Assembly: GCA_964021645.1 (NCBI GenBank)
Contig: CAXIAD010000044.1
Location: forward strand, 1 to 23,690
DNA: 23,690 nt
Source of the DNA: CANLDA01 sp964021645
Lineage (GTDB): Bacteria > Pseudomonadota > Alphaproteobacteria > Rhodobacterales > Rhodobacteraceae
Direction: 5' to 3'
Shown: piece by piece, positions 1 to 8,055 of the stretch
How the letters are laid out: each line of letters starts with the position of its first letter
Numbering within the stretch: the stretch's first letter is position 1
The notes under the pieces: model-generated
What the model saw: only the letters and a program-made list of their open reading frames with translations
The model's database searches: none
What the model was told of the DNA's origin: nothing
Translations under genes and position numbers: made by a program

Positions 1-49
1 GTTTCGGAAAGGGGTGTGATGGGGTGGAACTGTCTGAGTGGGGCGTGAG

Positions 50-76
50 CCCCCCCGATTATGAATCGGAGGGGGG
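50..76. terminator. GC-rich hairpin downstream of the PepSY gene
   Basis: Seven C's followed by GATT pair with AATCGG and a run of G's around a three-base loop (ATG), with one C/A mismatch. That gives ten base pairs in all. It lies 16 bases past the stop of the minus-strand PepSY gene, where a transcription stop would be expected. Neither strand shows a convincing T-run after the stem, so it may be a terminator without a classical tail or simply a 3'-end stabilising hairpin. Confidence 0.4.
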
Positions 77-91
77 AGTTGATAGTTGTTG

Positions 92-1519
92 TTAGCTGAG
101 CGCGCGTTTCAGGGCCGGGATCTGATTGAGGATCAGAAGATCAAAGGTGAGCACGGCGAGCAGGGTGAGGCCAACCATAGGAAAGGCCAGTGAGGTAAAG
201 AGGCCAATGACAACGGCCCCTTTCCAGAATGGCAAATCCGCAGGCACGGGCGGTGCCGAGAGGCGGCCTGCGTGGCTGGGCCGGCGTTTCAGCCACATCA
301 CGACGCCGGACACGCTAACAAAGATCACAGCGAGGCAGAACAGCGTGTTTAGGATGAGATTCCACATGCCCATCAACCCCATATGCAGAGGGACACTGAC
401 CGCCATGGTTTTACCCATAAGAGAGTAGTCCTGAAACCGAACATCAGCGAGAATTTTCCCGGTGTATTGATCTACGTGAACGGTGACGTCGCCCATTGGG
501 TCGGTTGAATCGCTGCTCATGCTGTCGCGGTTCAGGGTCCACACGCCTGTTTCATTGCGGGGATAGGCCACGCGGAACCGCCCGTCGAGACCCAGCTGGC
601 GCCCCAAGGCAACCAGACTGTCGATGGTGATTGGCGTGCCTGTTGGGATGCCCGTTATCCCGACATCAGAGCCTGACGCGGGCATGGGGGTTTGTTCAAG
701 TGGCCAAGGGACATCGTTTGTGCTGCCATGGTTCATGCTGGCGTGGATGTCATCGGATAGGGGGACATTGTCCCATTTTTCGGCGGGGAAACTGCTCCAT
801 GCTTGGACAAATTTGCCCCCCCAGATGCCAGCCCATGACAGGCCCGAGATCAGAAAAAGAACCAAGAGGGCCGAAATCCAAAAGCCAACCACGGCGTGCA
901 AGCTTTTCCACAAGGCGCGGCCACGGGCCGCGAAATTGGGGATCAGCATGCTGGCGGCATTGCCACGTGGCCACCAGATATAAAGGCCCGTTAAAACCAA
1001 GACGAGGCCAAGGCCTGCGGCGATTTCAATCAAACGATCCCCGGTGTCGCCCAACAGGAGTGTGCTGTGGATATTATCCGCCAGATCGTACCACCCTGCG
1101 CGGCGGTCCCATGTTTCGATCACCTCGCCCGAATAGGGGTTTAGAGCAACCATACGTGGGCCGTTGTCAGTGTTAACGCGGAAAACCGTCGCTAGATTCG
1201 CGGCTTTGGGCCCGACCCATTCTGCGATGGTGCCGGGAATGGCTGCGGTGGCGATATCGGCCTGTTGTGAAACGGGCAGAGGATCACCGGTGATGGCGAC
1301 CGTGATTTTCTCGCCATCACGCCCGTCAAACTGGGTGAGGAACATCATCATCATACCGGTGATGGCCAGCATGATCATAAAGGGCACCACATAAAGGGCG
1401 GCATAGAAATGCCAGCGCCATGCGGCAAAGTAGAATTTTTCGGCGAGAGGGTTTTTCGGCGTCGGCGTTGCATCGTTGGACGCAGGGCGCACGGGGTCGA
1501 TTTGGCTAGTGAATGCCAT
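92..1519 (-). CDS. PepSY-associated transmembrane protein (COG3182-like)
   Basis: A 475-residue inner-membrane protein of the PepSY-TM type, a family often linked to iron or siderophore handling and flavin/haem-dependent reduction, though the exact reaction is not settled. Hydrophobic segments are visible at about residues 38-62, 163-184, 208-232, 390-415 and 433-468. Two soluble PepSY-like parts lie between them (about 70-145 and 290-370, with 'VTVHVDQYTGKIL'). Histidines at the membrane edges (H37, H151, H208 and one in 'VPLHMGLMGMW') fit the family's proposed haem or metal ligands. The start is ATG with GGAG seven bases upstream. It follows the DUF2946 gene by 70 bases on the same strand and may share its transcript. 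No TonB receptor is in view and no Fur-box-like site was seen just upstream. Confidence 0.85.
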   Translation of the reverse strand: MAFTSQIDPVRPASNDATPTPKNPLAEKFYFAAWRWHFYAALYVVPFMIMLAITGMMMMFLTQFDGRDGEKITVAITGDPLPVSQQADIATAAIPGTIAEWVGPKAANLATVFRVNTDNGPRMVALNPYSGEVIETWDRRAGWYDLADNIHSTLLLGDTGDRLIEIAAGLGLVLVLTGLYIWWPRGNAASMLIPNFAARGRALWKSLHAVVGFWISALLVLFLISGLSWAGIWGGKFVQAWSSFPAEKWDNVPLSDDIHASMNHGSTNDVPWPLEQTPMPASGSDVGITGIPTGTPITIDSLVALGRQLGLDGRFRVAYPRNETGVWTLNRDSMSSDSTDPMGDVTVHVDQYTGKILADVRFQDYSLMGKTMAVSVPLHMGLMGMWNLILNTLFCLAVIFVSVSGVVMWLKRRPSHAGRLSAPPVPADLPFWKGAVVIGLFTSLAFPMVGLTLLAVLTFDLLILNQIPALKRALS

Positions 1520-1589
1520 TAGAAATCTCCAGATCGGAACGGGGCCTTACGCGGGGCGCAGGCCATATCAAGATGAATGTGTTCAGAAA

Positions 1590-1949
1590 TCAGGAGAGGG
1601 TCGGGGGGCCACGGGCATCATAACGCCAGTCAAATCCAGCGCTGTGGTGGGTGAAGTCCCGGTGCTGCCAGCGGGCAGTCATGGGGGAGGCAAGTGTGAG
1701 GACAATCACCGGTGCAGGTGTTAGAGCCGTTGGAGATGCGCTGCCAAAAGGGCAAGAGCGGTCATCCATTTGTTCGTTTGGAGTATGATCATCCCCGAGA
1801 TCAACAAGCTGCTCGACAATGCCGTCTGGGGTACAGATCACCAGCACCATTTTGCCGTCGGTCGTGGTTGCAGGCATCCATCCGCGTGGAACGGAACTGG
1901 CGAGAACCAGAACCACAAGCAACAGGGCAGATGCGATGCGTTGGACCAT
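1590..1949 (-). CDS. DUF2946-type small secreted or membrane-anchored protein
   Basis: A 119-residue protein with an N-terminal hydrophobic segment (about residues 5-20) that reads as a signal peptide or anchor. It then shows the family hallmarks: 'RGWMPA' just after the segment, a Cys in 'VICTPDG', 'SCPFG' in the middle and a C-terminal 'ARGPP'. DUF2946 proteins are of unknown biochemical function and are often found next to metal-related membrane proteins. Here the PepSY gene lies directly downstream, which fits. Its ATG overlaps the engB stop as TAATG, so translation is probably coupled to engB. The family assignment is from memory of these motifs and was not searched. Confidence 0.65.
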   Translation of the reverse strand: MVQRIASALLLVVLVLASSVPRGWMPATTTDGKMVLVICTPDGIVEQLVDLGDDHTPNEQMDDRSCPFGSASPTALTPAPVIVLTLASPMTARWQHRDFTHHSAGFDWRYDARGPPTLS

Positions 1950-2602
1950 TACTTCAGATTGGAAATAAGCGCGCGCAGGGTTTCGAGGCCGTCGCCCTTT
2001 TCGCTGGAAGTAAGGACGATTTCCGGGAAGGCGGCAGGGTGGCGCGCAAGGGTGCCCCGAACCTGATCCAGAATCTTCTCACGGTCGATCTCTTTGACTT
2101 TGTCAGCCTTGGTCATGACGACCTGAAAGGTAACGGCGGAACTATCCAAGAGGGACATGATTTCCTCGTCAACGGCTTTTACTCCGTGGCGCATATCGAC
2201 CAGCACAAAGGCACGGCGCAAGCTGGCACGCCCGGACAGGTATTGTTTGAGCAGTTTTTGCCATTTCGCGATGACAGCCAGCGGCGCATTGGCAAAGCCA
2301 TAGCCGGGCAAATCCACGAGGTAGTGGCTTTCGGTCAGGGTGAAAAAGTTGATTTCCTGCGTGCGCCCCGGTGTGTTGGAGGCCCGCGCCAGACGAGTGC
2401 GGTTGGTGAGCGCATTGATCAGGCTGGATTTACCGACGTTTGAGCGGCCTGCGAAGCAAACCTCAATCCGGTCATCACCGGGCAGGCCAGACATCGCAAC
2501 GACACCTTTGAGGAAGTCACTGTTGCTGCCTGAGAAAAGCTTGCGGCCCTTTTCACGGCTAATATCGTCTGGTTCTTCGACCAGTGGGAAGGGCAATTGC
2601 AT
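1949..2602 (-). CDS. engB: Ribosome-biogenesis GTPase YihA/YsxC/EngB
   Basis: A 217-residue TRAFAC-class GTPase that assists assembly of the large ribosomal subunit in the cytoplasm. All GTP-binding motifs are visible: G1 'GRSNVGKSS', the 'TPGRTQEINFF' switch I region, G3 'DLPGYG', G4 'TKAD' and G5 'TSSEKGDG'. Length is normal for the family. The gene overlaps both neighbours by one base (TAATG): the MOSC gene upstream and the DUF2946 gene downstream. This indicates a tightly coupled operon starting at or above yidC. Confidence 0.96.
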   Translation of the reverse strand: MQLPFPLVEEPDDISREKGRKLFSGSNSDFLKGVVAMSGLPGDDRIEVCFAGRSNVGKSSLINALTNRTRLARASNTPGRTQEINFFTLTESHYLVDLPGYGFANAPLAVIAKWQKLLKQYLSGRASLRRAFVLVDMRHGVKAVDEEIMSLLDSSAVTFQVVMTKADKVKEIDREKILDQVRGTLARHPAAFPEIVLTSSEKGDGLETLRALISNLK

Positions 2603-3348
2603 TAGAGAACCTCAATCGTGTCGCCGGTGGCGATATCGCCGGATTTGGTAACAACGGCATAAATGCCGAAATGTTGGTGATCGCCAATGCGTTTAAGCGC
2701 GCCTAGCGTATCAGCGTCGCGCGTACCGGTTATGGGATCAGCCGTGGTCGCAAGGCAACGCACGATGGGGTCGCGGACGGATAATTCGGTGGTGCCAATG
2801 CGCAGTGTTTTACCTGCCCAAGACAGTTCTTCCCATGCGGGCAGACCGTCAAAATGGATATTACAACGCCACCGCAAAGGGGAGATATCCTGCTCAAGCT
2901 CTGCCGATACAGCATCGTTTGAGGCCAAGTTTATCAAGCTGACAGAGGGGTAATCCGTATCGGTCATGCCCCGGTCAGGCACGCGGTGGATCGCCGCAGA
3001 TTGGGCGCGGTCTTCGGGCATCAAGGGACGGACCCATTCAAGAAACGCCTCGGCCTGGGTGTCGGGATCAAAGGTCAGGTCATCGCGTTCAGGGTGGGTG
3101 AGGGTGATCTGACCACTGGCCTGATCTACCTGAGAATTGATCGCCATCAATGACGCTGCTTTGGCCCCGCGCGAGTAGTTTTGGCAGGGTGACCAAGCTG
3201 AGCCGTCGGTTTTGGCAGACTCGTGCGCCACTGCCCAGCGGCGATCCCATGGCATCGTCTGCCCCTCGGTCAGAGAGACCCGTTGCAGGGCCTCACGACC
3301 GTGGCTTTTGATGGGATGACGCCAAAGGGCAGTGATGCGCATGGTCAT
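2602..3348 (-). CDS. MOSC domain-containing protein
   Basis: A 248-residue protein with an N-terminal MOSC beta-barrel segment ('ITALWRHPIKSHGREAL', then 'TMPWDRRWAVAHE'). A C-terminal MOSC domain carries the conserved cysteine in 'VRCLATTADPITGTRD'. MOSC proteins bind molybdenum cofactor and are thought to transfer sulfur or reduce N-hydroxylated compounds; the substrate of this one cannot be told from sequence. It lies between yidC and engB with one-base overlaps on both sides, an arrangement I recall as common in Rhodobacteraceae, so the position is probably ancestral. Confidence 0.9.
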   Translation of the reverse strand: MTMRITALWRHPIKSHGREALQRVSLTEGQTMPWDRRWAVAHESAKTDGSAWSPCQNYSRGAKAASLMAINSQVDQASGQITLTHPERDDLTFDPDTQAEAFLEWVRPLMPEDRAQSAAIHRVPDRGMTDTDYPSVSLINLASNDAVSAELEQDISPLRWRCNIHFDGLPAWEELSWAGKTLRIGTTELSVRDPIVRCLATTADPITGTRDADTLGALKRIGDHQHFGIYAVVTKSGDIATGDTIEVL

Positions 3349-5144
3349 TAGCTGTCGGCCTTTGGCTTACGCTTAAAGCTGGACAGGATGTTGCCGAACA
3401 CATCGGCTTTATAGCCGTGTGTGCGCATGATCAAATACTGTTGCGTGAACGTAATCGTGTTGTTCGCGATCCAGTAAATCACCAAGCCGGAGGCAAAGCT
3501 GCCGAGCATGAACATAAAGACCCAAGGCATCCAAGCGAAAATCATTTTCTGTGTTGCGTCAGTTGGTGCCGGATTCAGTTTCTGCTGTAGCCACATTGAA
3601 ATGCCCAGCAAGATTGGCAGAACACCAAGCGACAAAATAAACAGGATTGAACCGGGTTCTGGAGTCGAGAACGGCAACAGTCCAAACAGGTTCAAGATGG
3701 ATGATGGATCGGGCGCAGACAGGTCGGTGATCCAGCCCAACCAAGGGGCGTGACGCAATTCAAGCGTGACGAAGATCACCTTGTAGAGGGAAAAGAAGAT
3801 CGGGATCTGGATAAGGATCGGTAGACACCCAGAGGCCGGGTTTACCTTTTCCTTTTTGTAGAGCGCCATCATCTCTTGTTGTACTTTTTGGCGATCATCG
3901 CCGGCCTTTTCCTTGAGCTTCTCCATTTCTGGTTGCAGCTCTTTCATCTTGGCCATTGAGGCGTAGGATTTATAGGCTAGCGGGAAGACGAGGATTTTGA
4001 TGAGGACGGTCAGTGCGATAATCGACCAACCCATATTGCCGATAACAGTATTCAGCCAATGCAGCAGGGCAAACATCGGTTTGGTGAAGAAAAAGAACCA
4101 ACCCCAATCAATGCTGTTGAGAAAGCCCTGAACGCCTCCCTCATTTTCATAGTCTTTGATGGTGGCCCATTCTTTGGCACCTGCGAACAATTCGCTGTCG
4201 ACCGTTACGGTATCACCGGGTGCGAGCGTTTGCGTGGGCATCACTGCTTCGGTTTGGTAAATGTCGCGGCGTTCGTCATATTTGGTGACGGATTTGAAGG
4301 CGCTGTCCTGTGCCGGGATCAATGTCGCCATCCAGTAGTGATCGGTAAAACCGACCCAGCCGTTTGAAGTCACTTGTGTGGCTAGTGCCTTGGCACCTTC
4401 GCGGGGATCAAAGGCATAATCGGTCACGTCGTCATAGTCGGTTTCGCTGAGTTCGCCGTCGGCCATGCTGATGACGCCCTCGTGCAGAATGAAGAAGTTC
4501 TTCATTCCCTCGGGTTCACCGTGGCGTGCCAGAATGCCGTAAGCGGCCAAAGAAACGGTGCCTGCGCCGGTGTTCTCAACAGATTGAGAGACCGAGAACA
4601 TGTAGTTCTCGTCAATCGAGATTTCACGACGGAATGTGAGGCCCGATCCATTATCCCATGCGAGGATAACAGGCGATGCTGCGGTTAGCGTGTCGCCAGA
4701 TTCGATTGACCAAAGTGTGTTGGCACCTGGCACTTGCTCTGGTGTTAAGCCTTGGCCGGGGGCCCAGCCGTAAAGCGCATAGAAGGCGCCGGGCTGACCA
4801 ACAGGAGAGAGAAAGGTAACTGTTGGCGAATCTGGTTTTTGTGTTTCGCGGTAGTCGGTCAGGTGAAGATCATCGAGGCGACCGCCAAGCAATGAGATCG
4901 AGCCGCTCAGGCGATCAGTTGCAATGTCTAGGCGTGGGGCCTCAGATGCCTCGGTTGTGGCTGCGGTTTCGGCGGCCAAGGTTGTTTCGGCAGTTGGTGT
5001 GGCCGTCGGCGTCGTTACAGTGGTTGCAACCGCATTGGGATCCGCGGGAAGCTGTTCTGGCGGTGGAAAAAACACCAGCCACACCACGAGCACCACGGCG
5101 CTGAGGACCATTGCGAGGATAAGGTTCTTATTCTGATCGTCCAT
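3348..5144 (-). CDS. yidC: Membrane protein insertase YidC
   Basis: A 598-residue inner-membrane insertase that acts with SecYEG or alone to insert and fold membrane proteins. Residues 7-27 form the first membrane helix ('LILAMVLSAVVLVVWLVFF'). A Thr/Ala-rich linker and a large periplasmic domain follow (about 75-345), then the conserved insertase core from about 365 onwards with 'NPASGCLPILIQIPIFFSLYKV' and further helices at the C-terminus. Length is typical of Gram-negative YidC. In many bacteria yidC sits directly after yidD; here the two are about 3.9 kb apart with three unrelated genes between. The start ATG lies inside a possible small cysteine-rich reading frame. Confidence 0.97.
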   Translation of the reverse strand: MDDQNKNLILAMVLSAVVLVVWLVFFPPPEQLPADPNAVATTVTTPTATPTAETTLAAETAATTEASEAPRLDIATDRLSGSISLLGGRLDDLHLTDYRETQKPDSPTVTFLSPVGQPGAFYALYGWAPGQGLTPEQVPGANTLWSIESGDTLTAASPVILAWDNGSGLTFRREISIDENYMFSVSQSVENTGAGTVSLAAYGILARHGEPEGMKNFFILHEGVISMADGELSETDYDDVTDYAFDPREGAKALATQVTSNGWVGFTDHYWMATLIPAQDSAFKSVTKYDERRDIYQTEAVMPTQTLAPGDTVTVDSELFAGAKEWATIKDYENEGGVQGFLNSIDWGWFFFFTKPMFALLHWLNTVIGNMGWSIIALTVLIKILVFPLAYKSYASMAKMKELQPEMEKLKEKAGDDRQKVQQEMMALYKKEKVNPASGCLPILIQIPIFFSLYKVIFVTLELRHAPWLGWITDLSAPDPSSILNLFGLLPFSTPEPGSILFILSLGVLPILLGISMWLQQKLNPAPTDATQKMIFAWMPWVFMFMLGSFASGLVIYWIANNTITFTQQYLIMRTHGYKADVFGNILSSFKRKPKADS

Positions 5145-5274
5145 TGCGGAGGGCCACCTGTTCTTCTTCGCCGTGGCGCATCACTGTTGGAATACAGCGG
5201 TGCGGCACGCACACATAGGGATTCTGCGTCAGCGCGCGACCAATCACAGGGGTCGTGCAGACACAATTACTCAC
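5128..5274 (-). CDS. Possible 48-aa cysteine-containing small protein overlapping the yidC start
   Basis: A short frame read from GTG at 5274 to TAA at 5128, ending 17 bases inside yidC in another frame. The product begins VSNCVCTTPVIG and continues with PYVCVPHRCIPTV and a charged tail. It has four cysteines arranged as CxC and C-x4-C. There is no strong Shine-Dalgarno sequence before the GTG. Codons are not obviously random, but the frame is too short to judge. It could be a small protein, a translational leader coupling into yidC, or chance. I do not recognise a family. Confidence 0.25.
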   Translation of the reverse strand: MSNCVCTTPVIGRALTQNPYVCVPHRCIPTVMRHGEEEQVALRNGRSE

Positions 5275-5443
5275 CGCTCGTTCAACAGAGAAGGGCCAGA
5301 AAGGTCAAGTGGATTGTTGGGCGAAGGCCATGGATAAAAGGGTTCTGAGGGGGGAACGCGGCCTTTGGGCGCATTTCAGGCGGGCACGGGCCCAAAATTT
5401 GGGAATGCGCGACTGGAGGGAGAAGTGGTGTGTCTGGAGAAGG

Positions 5444-6997
5444 CTATCCGGTTTCGCGGCCGATTTGCGGAGGTGTTTCCAGCTTTGCGGTGTGCTTTTG
5501 CATCCACGCCATGGTTTTGGAAAAGGGCATGGGGCGGGCGATACCGTAGCCCTGAACATGGGCGCAGCCAAGCTGTGCAAGGATCGCGTGCTCCCCAGCG
5601 GTTTCCACACCTTCGGCCAGCGTATCCATGCCAAGACGTTCGGCCATGGTTACGATCGCGGCAATCAGGCGTTGCTGTTCTGGGTCTTGATCAGCCTTCA
5701 TTACGAATGAGCGATCAATCTTAAGGCGGGACACAGCGAAGCGGCGGATAGAAGAAATCGAGGCATGGCCCGTGCCAAAATCATCCAAATCAATACGGCA
5801 ACCAAGCTTTGCCAAGCCATTGATGTTACGTGCAATGATATCATCCGGAGAATTCGCCACCACGGTTTCCAGAACTTCGATGGCGATTCTGTCTGGTGTG
5901 ATGTCAAATCGATCCATTTCCCATTTTATCTTGTCGATCAGGGAGGGGTTTCTGAGTTCGTCGCCTGCGAAATTCACCCCGACTTGTGGCACAATGTAGC
6001 CAGCACTTTCCCAAGCGCGCAGGGCAGTTAGGGATTGATGCAACATAAGGTCGGCAAGGCGCTCAAGCTGACCTGTCTGTTCAAGCGTTTCGAGGAATTC
6101 GATCGGGGGAATGGTGCCGCGTTCGGGGTGTTCCCAGCGGGCCAAAGCCTCAAACCCGGTAACATGACCGGTGTCGGTGGAGACCTGTGGCTGAAACCAC
6201 GCCCTGATCTGACCATTCGCCAAGGCACTTGACGCCTCATCATGCAGTTTGTCACGTTTGACCGCGGTGCGGCGCATATCATCAGAATAGGCGCGAATCG
6301 CAGATGGGCCAGCGCGCTGTGCCTCTTTGAGAGCCAATTCAGCCGCCCGCAGATACGACTCGGTCGTAATATCGGGCACACGCGAGGCCATGCAAAAGCC
6401 CACAGAGCAGGATGAATACAGGGTCGTTGCATCTAGAGTCACGGGCTCCTCAACGGAAGCCTGTAAGCGGGCCGCAAGTTGAATGCAGATTTCAAGATCT
6501 AGGTGGCGTACAGGGTTGAGGCAAATCGCGAATTGGCAGTCGCCGGTACGGGCAACAATGTCAGTGTCCCGCAGCCCCGCCGAAATGCGGGAACTGACCC
6601 GCCGTAACACCTGTTCAGCAGCGGCGTCGCCATAGCGGTCATTCAGTTGACGGAAATCATCCAATTCTACAAGGAAATTTGCGCTATTCTGCCCCTTGTT
6701 GCGCACATCACGTAACACAAGCTCGATGTGATCTTCTAACTCTGGACGGCGCATGAGGCCGGTCAACCCGTCGGGCAGGCTGCGGGCATCGGAGTGCGTA
6801 AGGTCAATGCCGCCAACGAATAAATAGAGAATCGGAAGCGTCACGGCTGCACCGATCAACCAAGACTCCCCGCCGATGGAATAGGCGGCGAGAATAATCA
6901 GCGCAATAAGCACCGGTGCAATTTTGTCCCAGTTCAGATTACGGAAAATCCGAGTTTTGCGGCTAAGCCGTGCAAACAGTCCGGGATGCTGGAGCAT
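5444..6997 (-). CDS. Membrane-anchored GGDEF/EAL protein, likely c-di-GMP phosphodiesterase
   Basis: A 517-residue two-domain c-di-GMP protein. Two hydrophobic stretches at about residues 26-42 and 46-64 should place it in the inner membrane with little periplasmic sequence. The GGDEF domain spans about 74-245 and starts with the usual 'DGLTGL', but its signature is degenerate: GGDEF is replaced by GDCQF (152-156). Cyclase activity is therefore unlikely, and GTP-binding regulation is possible at most. The EAL domain (about 260-510) keeps E283-A-L, 'IEVLET', 'DLDDFGTG', K427 in 'LKIDRSF' and 'AEGVET', so it should be catalytically active. AAGGAA lies upstream of the start. A weak dyad, TGACA-N7-TGTCA at 7021-7037, is about 24 bases before the start and could be regulatory. 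Confidence 0.92.
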   Translation of the reverse strand: MLQHPGLFARLSRKTRIFRNLNWDKIAPVLIALIILAAYSIGGESWLIGAAVTLPILYLFVGGIDLTHSDARSLPDGLTGLMRRPELEDHIELVLRDVRNKGQNSANFLVELDDFRQLNDRYGDAAAEQVLRRVSSRISAGLRDTDIVARTGDCQFAICLNPVRHLDLEICIQLAARLQASVEEPVTLDATTLYSSCSVGFCMASRVPDITTESYLRAAELALKEAQRAGPSAIRAYSDDMRRTAVKRDKLHDEASSALANGQIRAWFQPQVSTDTGHVTGFEALARWEHPERGTIPPIEFLETLEQTGQLERLADLMLHQSLTALRAWESAGYIVPQVGVNFAGDELRNPSLIDKIKWEMDRFDITPDRIAIEVLETVVANSPDDIIARNINGLAKLGCRIDLDDFGTGHASISSIRRFAVSRLKIDRSFVMKADQDPEQQRLIAAIVTMAERLGMDTLAEGVETAGEHAILAQLGCAHVQGYGIARPMPFSKTMAWMQKHTAKLETPPQIGRETG

Positions 6998-7068
6998 CGG
7001 GTGAGTTCCTTGCTACTGAGTGACAACACTTGTGTCAGCAACGTAGGCCCAGCACCCTAAGTCTGAAG

Positions 7069-7938
7069 TTAACGCAACTTCGGGATGTCATCCGAATTTG
7101 CTTCAAATTCTACAGACTTGCGCATCAACCCGGCGAAATCGAACAGGCCGGGATCAAGCAAATGCGATGGCCGCGTATTCATCAACGCACGAAACATCAC
7201 CTGTCTGCGACCCGGGGAATTTGTCTCCCAGCCATCCAGAATTTGTTTGACCTGTTGACGTTGCAACCCATCCTGAGAGCCACATAGATCACAAGGAATA
7301 ATTGGGTAATTCATTGATTTTGCGAATTTTTCGCAATCTTCCTCGGCCACATGAGCAAGGGGGCGGTAGACAAACAAATCACCCTCTTCGTTCACAAGTT
7401 TCGGGGGCATGGTGGCAAGGCGTCCACCGTGAAAGAGATTCATGAAAAACGTCTCTAGAATGTCGTCGCGATGATGACCCAAGACAACGGCCGAACAGCC
7501 CTCTTCGCGGGCAACACGGTACAGATTTCCACGGCGTAATCTGGAGCAAAGGGCGCAATATGTACGCCCGGCAGGCACCTTATCCTTAACGATACTATAG
7601 GTATCCTGATATTCGATGCGATGGGGGACTCCCATTTTCTCAAGAAACTCTGGCAGAACTGTCGCAGGGAAACCGGGTTGGCCCTGATCAAGATTACAGG
7701 CCAATAGTTCAACCGGGAGTAATCCGCGCCACTTCAATTCGTAGAGAACGGCGAGCATTGTATAGCTGTCTTTGCCGCCGGACATACAAACAAGCCAGCG
7801 GGTGCCGCGTTCGATCATGCCATATTGTTCGATGGCCTCGCGCGTGTTTCGCACGATACGTTTACGCAGTTTCTTGAAGCTTGTCGAAGAGGGCGCGCCG
7901 TGAAACAGCGGGTGAATGTCATCTAGGTCGTCTAACAT
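7069..7938 (-). CDS. ttcA: tRNA 2-thiocytidine(32) synthetase TtcA
   Basis: A 289-residue cytoplasmic PP-loop ATPase that thiolates cytidine 32 of certain tRNAs using an iron-sulfur cluster. The PP-loop motif SGGKDS is at residues 53-58. The cluster-binding pair C128-x2-C131 sits in 'YCALCSRLRRG', and a further CxxC (C216/C219) in 'IPCDLCGSQ' supplies the third ligand. Length fits the family. The ATG is preceded by AGGAG six bases upstream. It faces away from the alpha/beta hydrolase gene, and the shared 117-base interval contains three dyads. The EAL gene lies 71 bases downstream on the same strand. Confidence 0.95.
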   Translation of the reverse strand: MLDDLDDIHPLFHGAPSSTSFKKLRKRIVRNTREAIEQYGMIERGTRWLVCMSGGKDSYTMLAVLYELKWRGLLPVELLACNLDQGQPGFPATVLPEFLEKMGVPHRIEYQDTYSIVKDKVPAGRTYCALCSRLRRGNLYRVAREEGCSAVVLGHHRDDILETFFMNLFHGGRLATMPPKLVNEEGDLFVYRPLAHVAEEDCEKFAKSMNYPIIPCDLCGSQDGLQRQQVKQILDGWETNSPGRRQVMFRALMNTRPSHLLDPGLFDFAGLMRKSVEFEANSDDIPKLR

Positions 7939-7987
7939 GGTCGCTCCTGTTCAGGCGTTGGCGATATCGCATGAATAGAGGGATAAC

Positions 7988-8044
7988 GCAAAGCTCTTTG
8001 CACAAATCGCATTGCATGCAATCCTGACGCGAAATTTGCGCAAA
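7988..8044. promoter_or_regulatory. Three evenly spaced dyads between ttcA and the DUF900 hydrolase
   Basis: Three short palindromes share a GCAA/TTGC core: GCAAAG-CT-CTTTGC at 7988-8001, ATTGCATGCAAT at 8011-8022 and TTTGCGCAAA at 8035-8044. Their centres are 22 and 23 bases apart, about two helical turns, which suggests a phased operator array. The last runs into the GGGA ribosome-binding region of the hydrolase gene (start 8056). No regulator gene lies next to it, so the binding protein is unknown. Short GC/AT palindromes can arise by chance; the regular phasing is the argument for function. Confidence 0.4.
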
Positions 8045-8055
8045 GGGATATTCAA

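Noticed and set aside
624..1176. Long plus-strand frames opposite the PepSY gene
   Set aside because: They are shadows of a clearly real minus-strand membrane protein, with no ribosome-binding site and a composition typical of antisense frames.
5391..5403. CCCAAA-A-TTTGGG near the end of the EAL gene as a terminator
   Set aside because: The arms leave almost no loop and no T-run follows on the minus strand.
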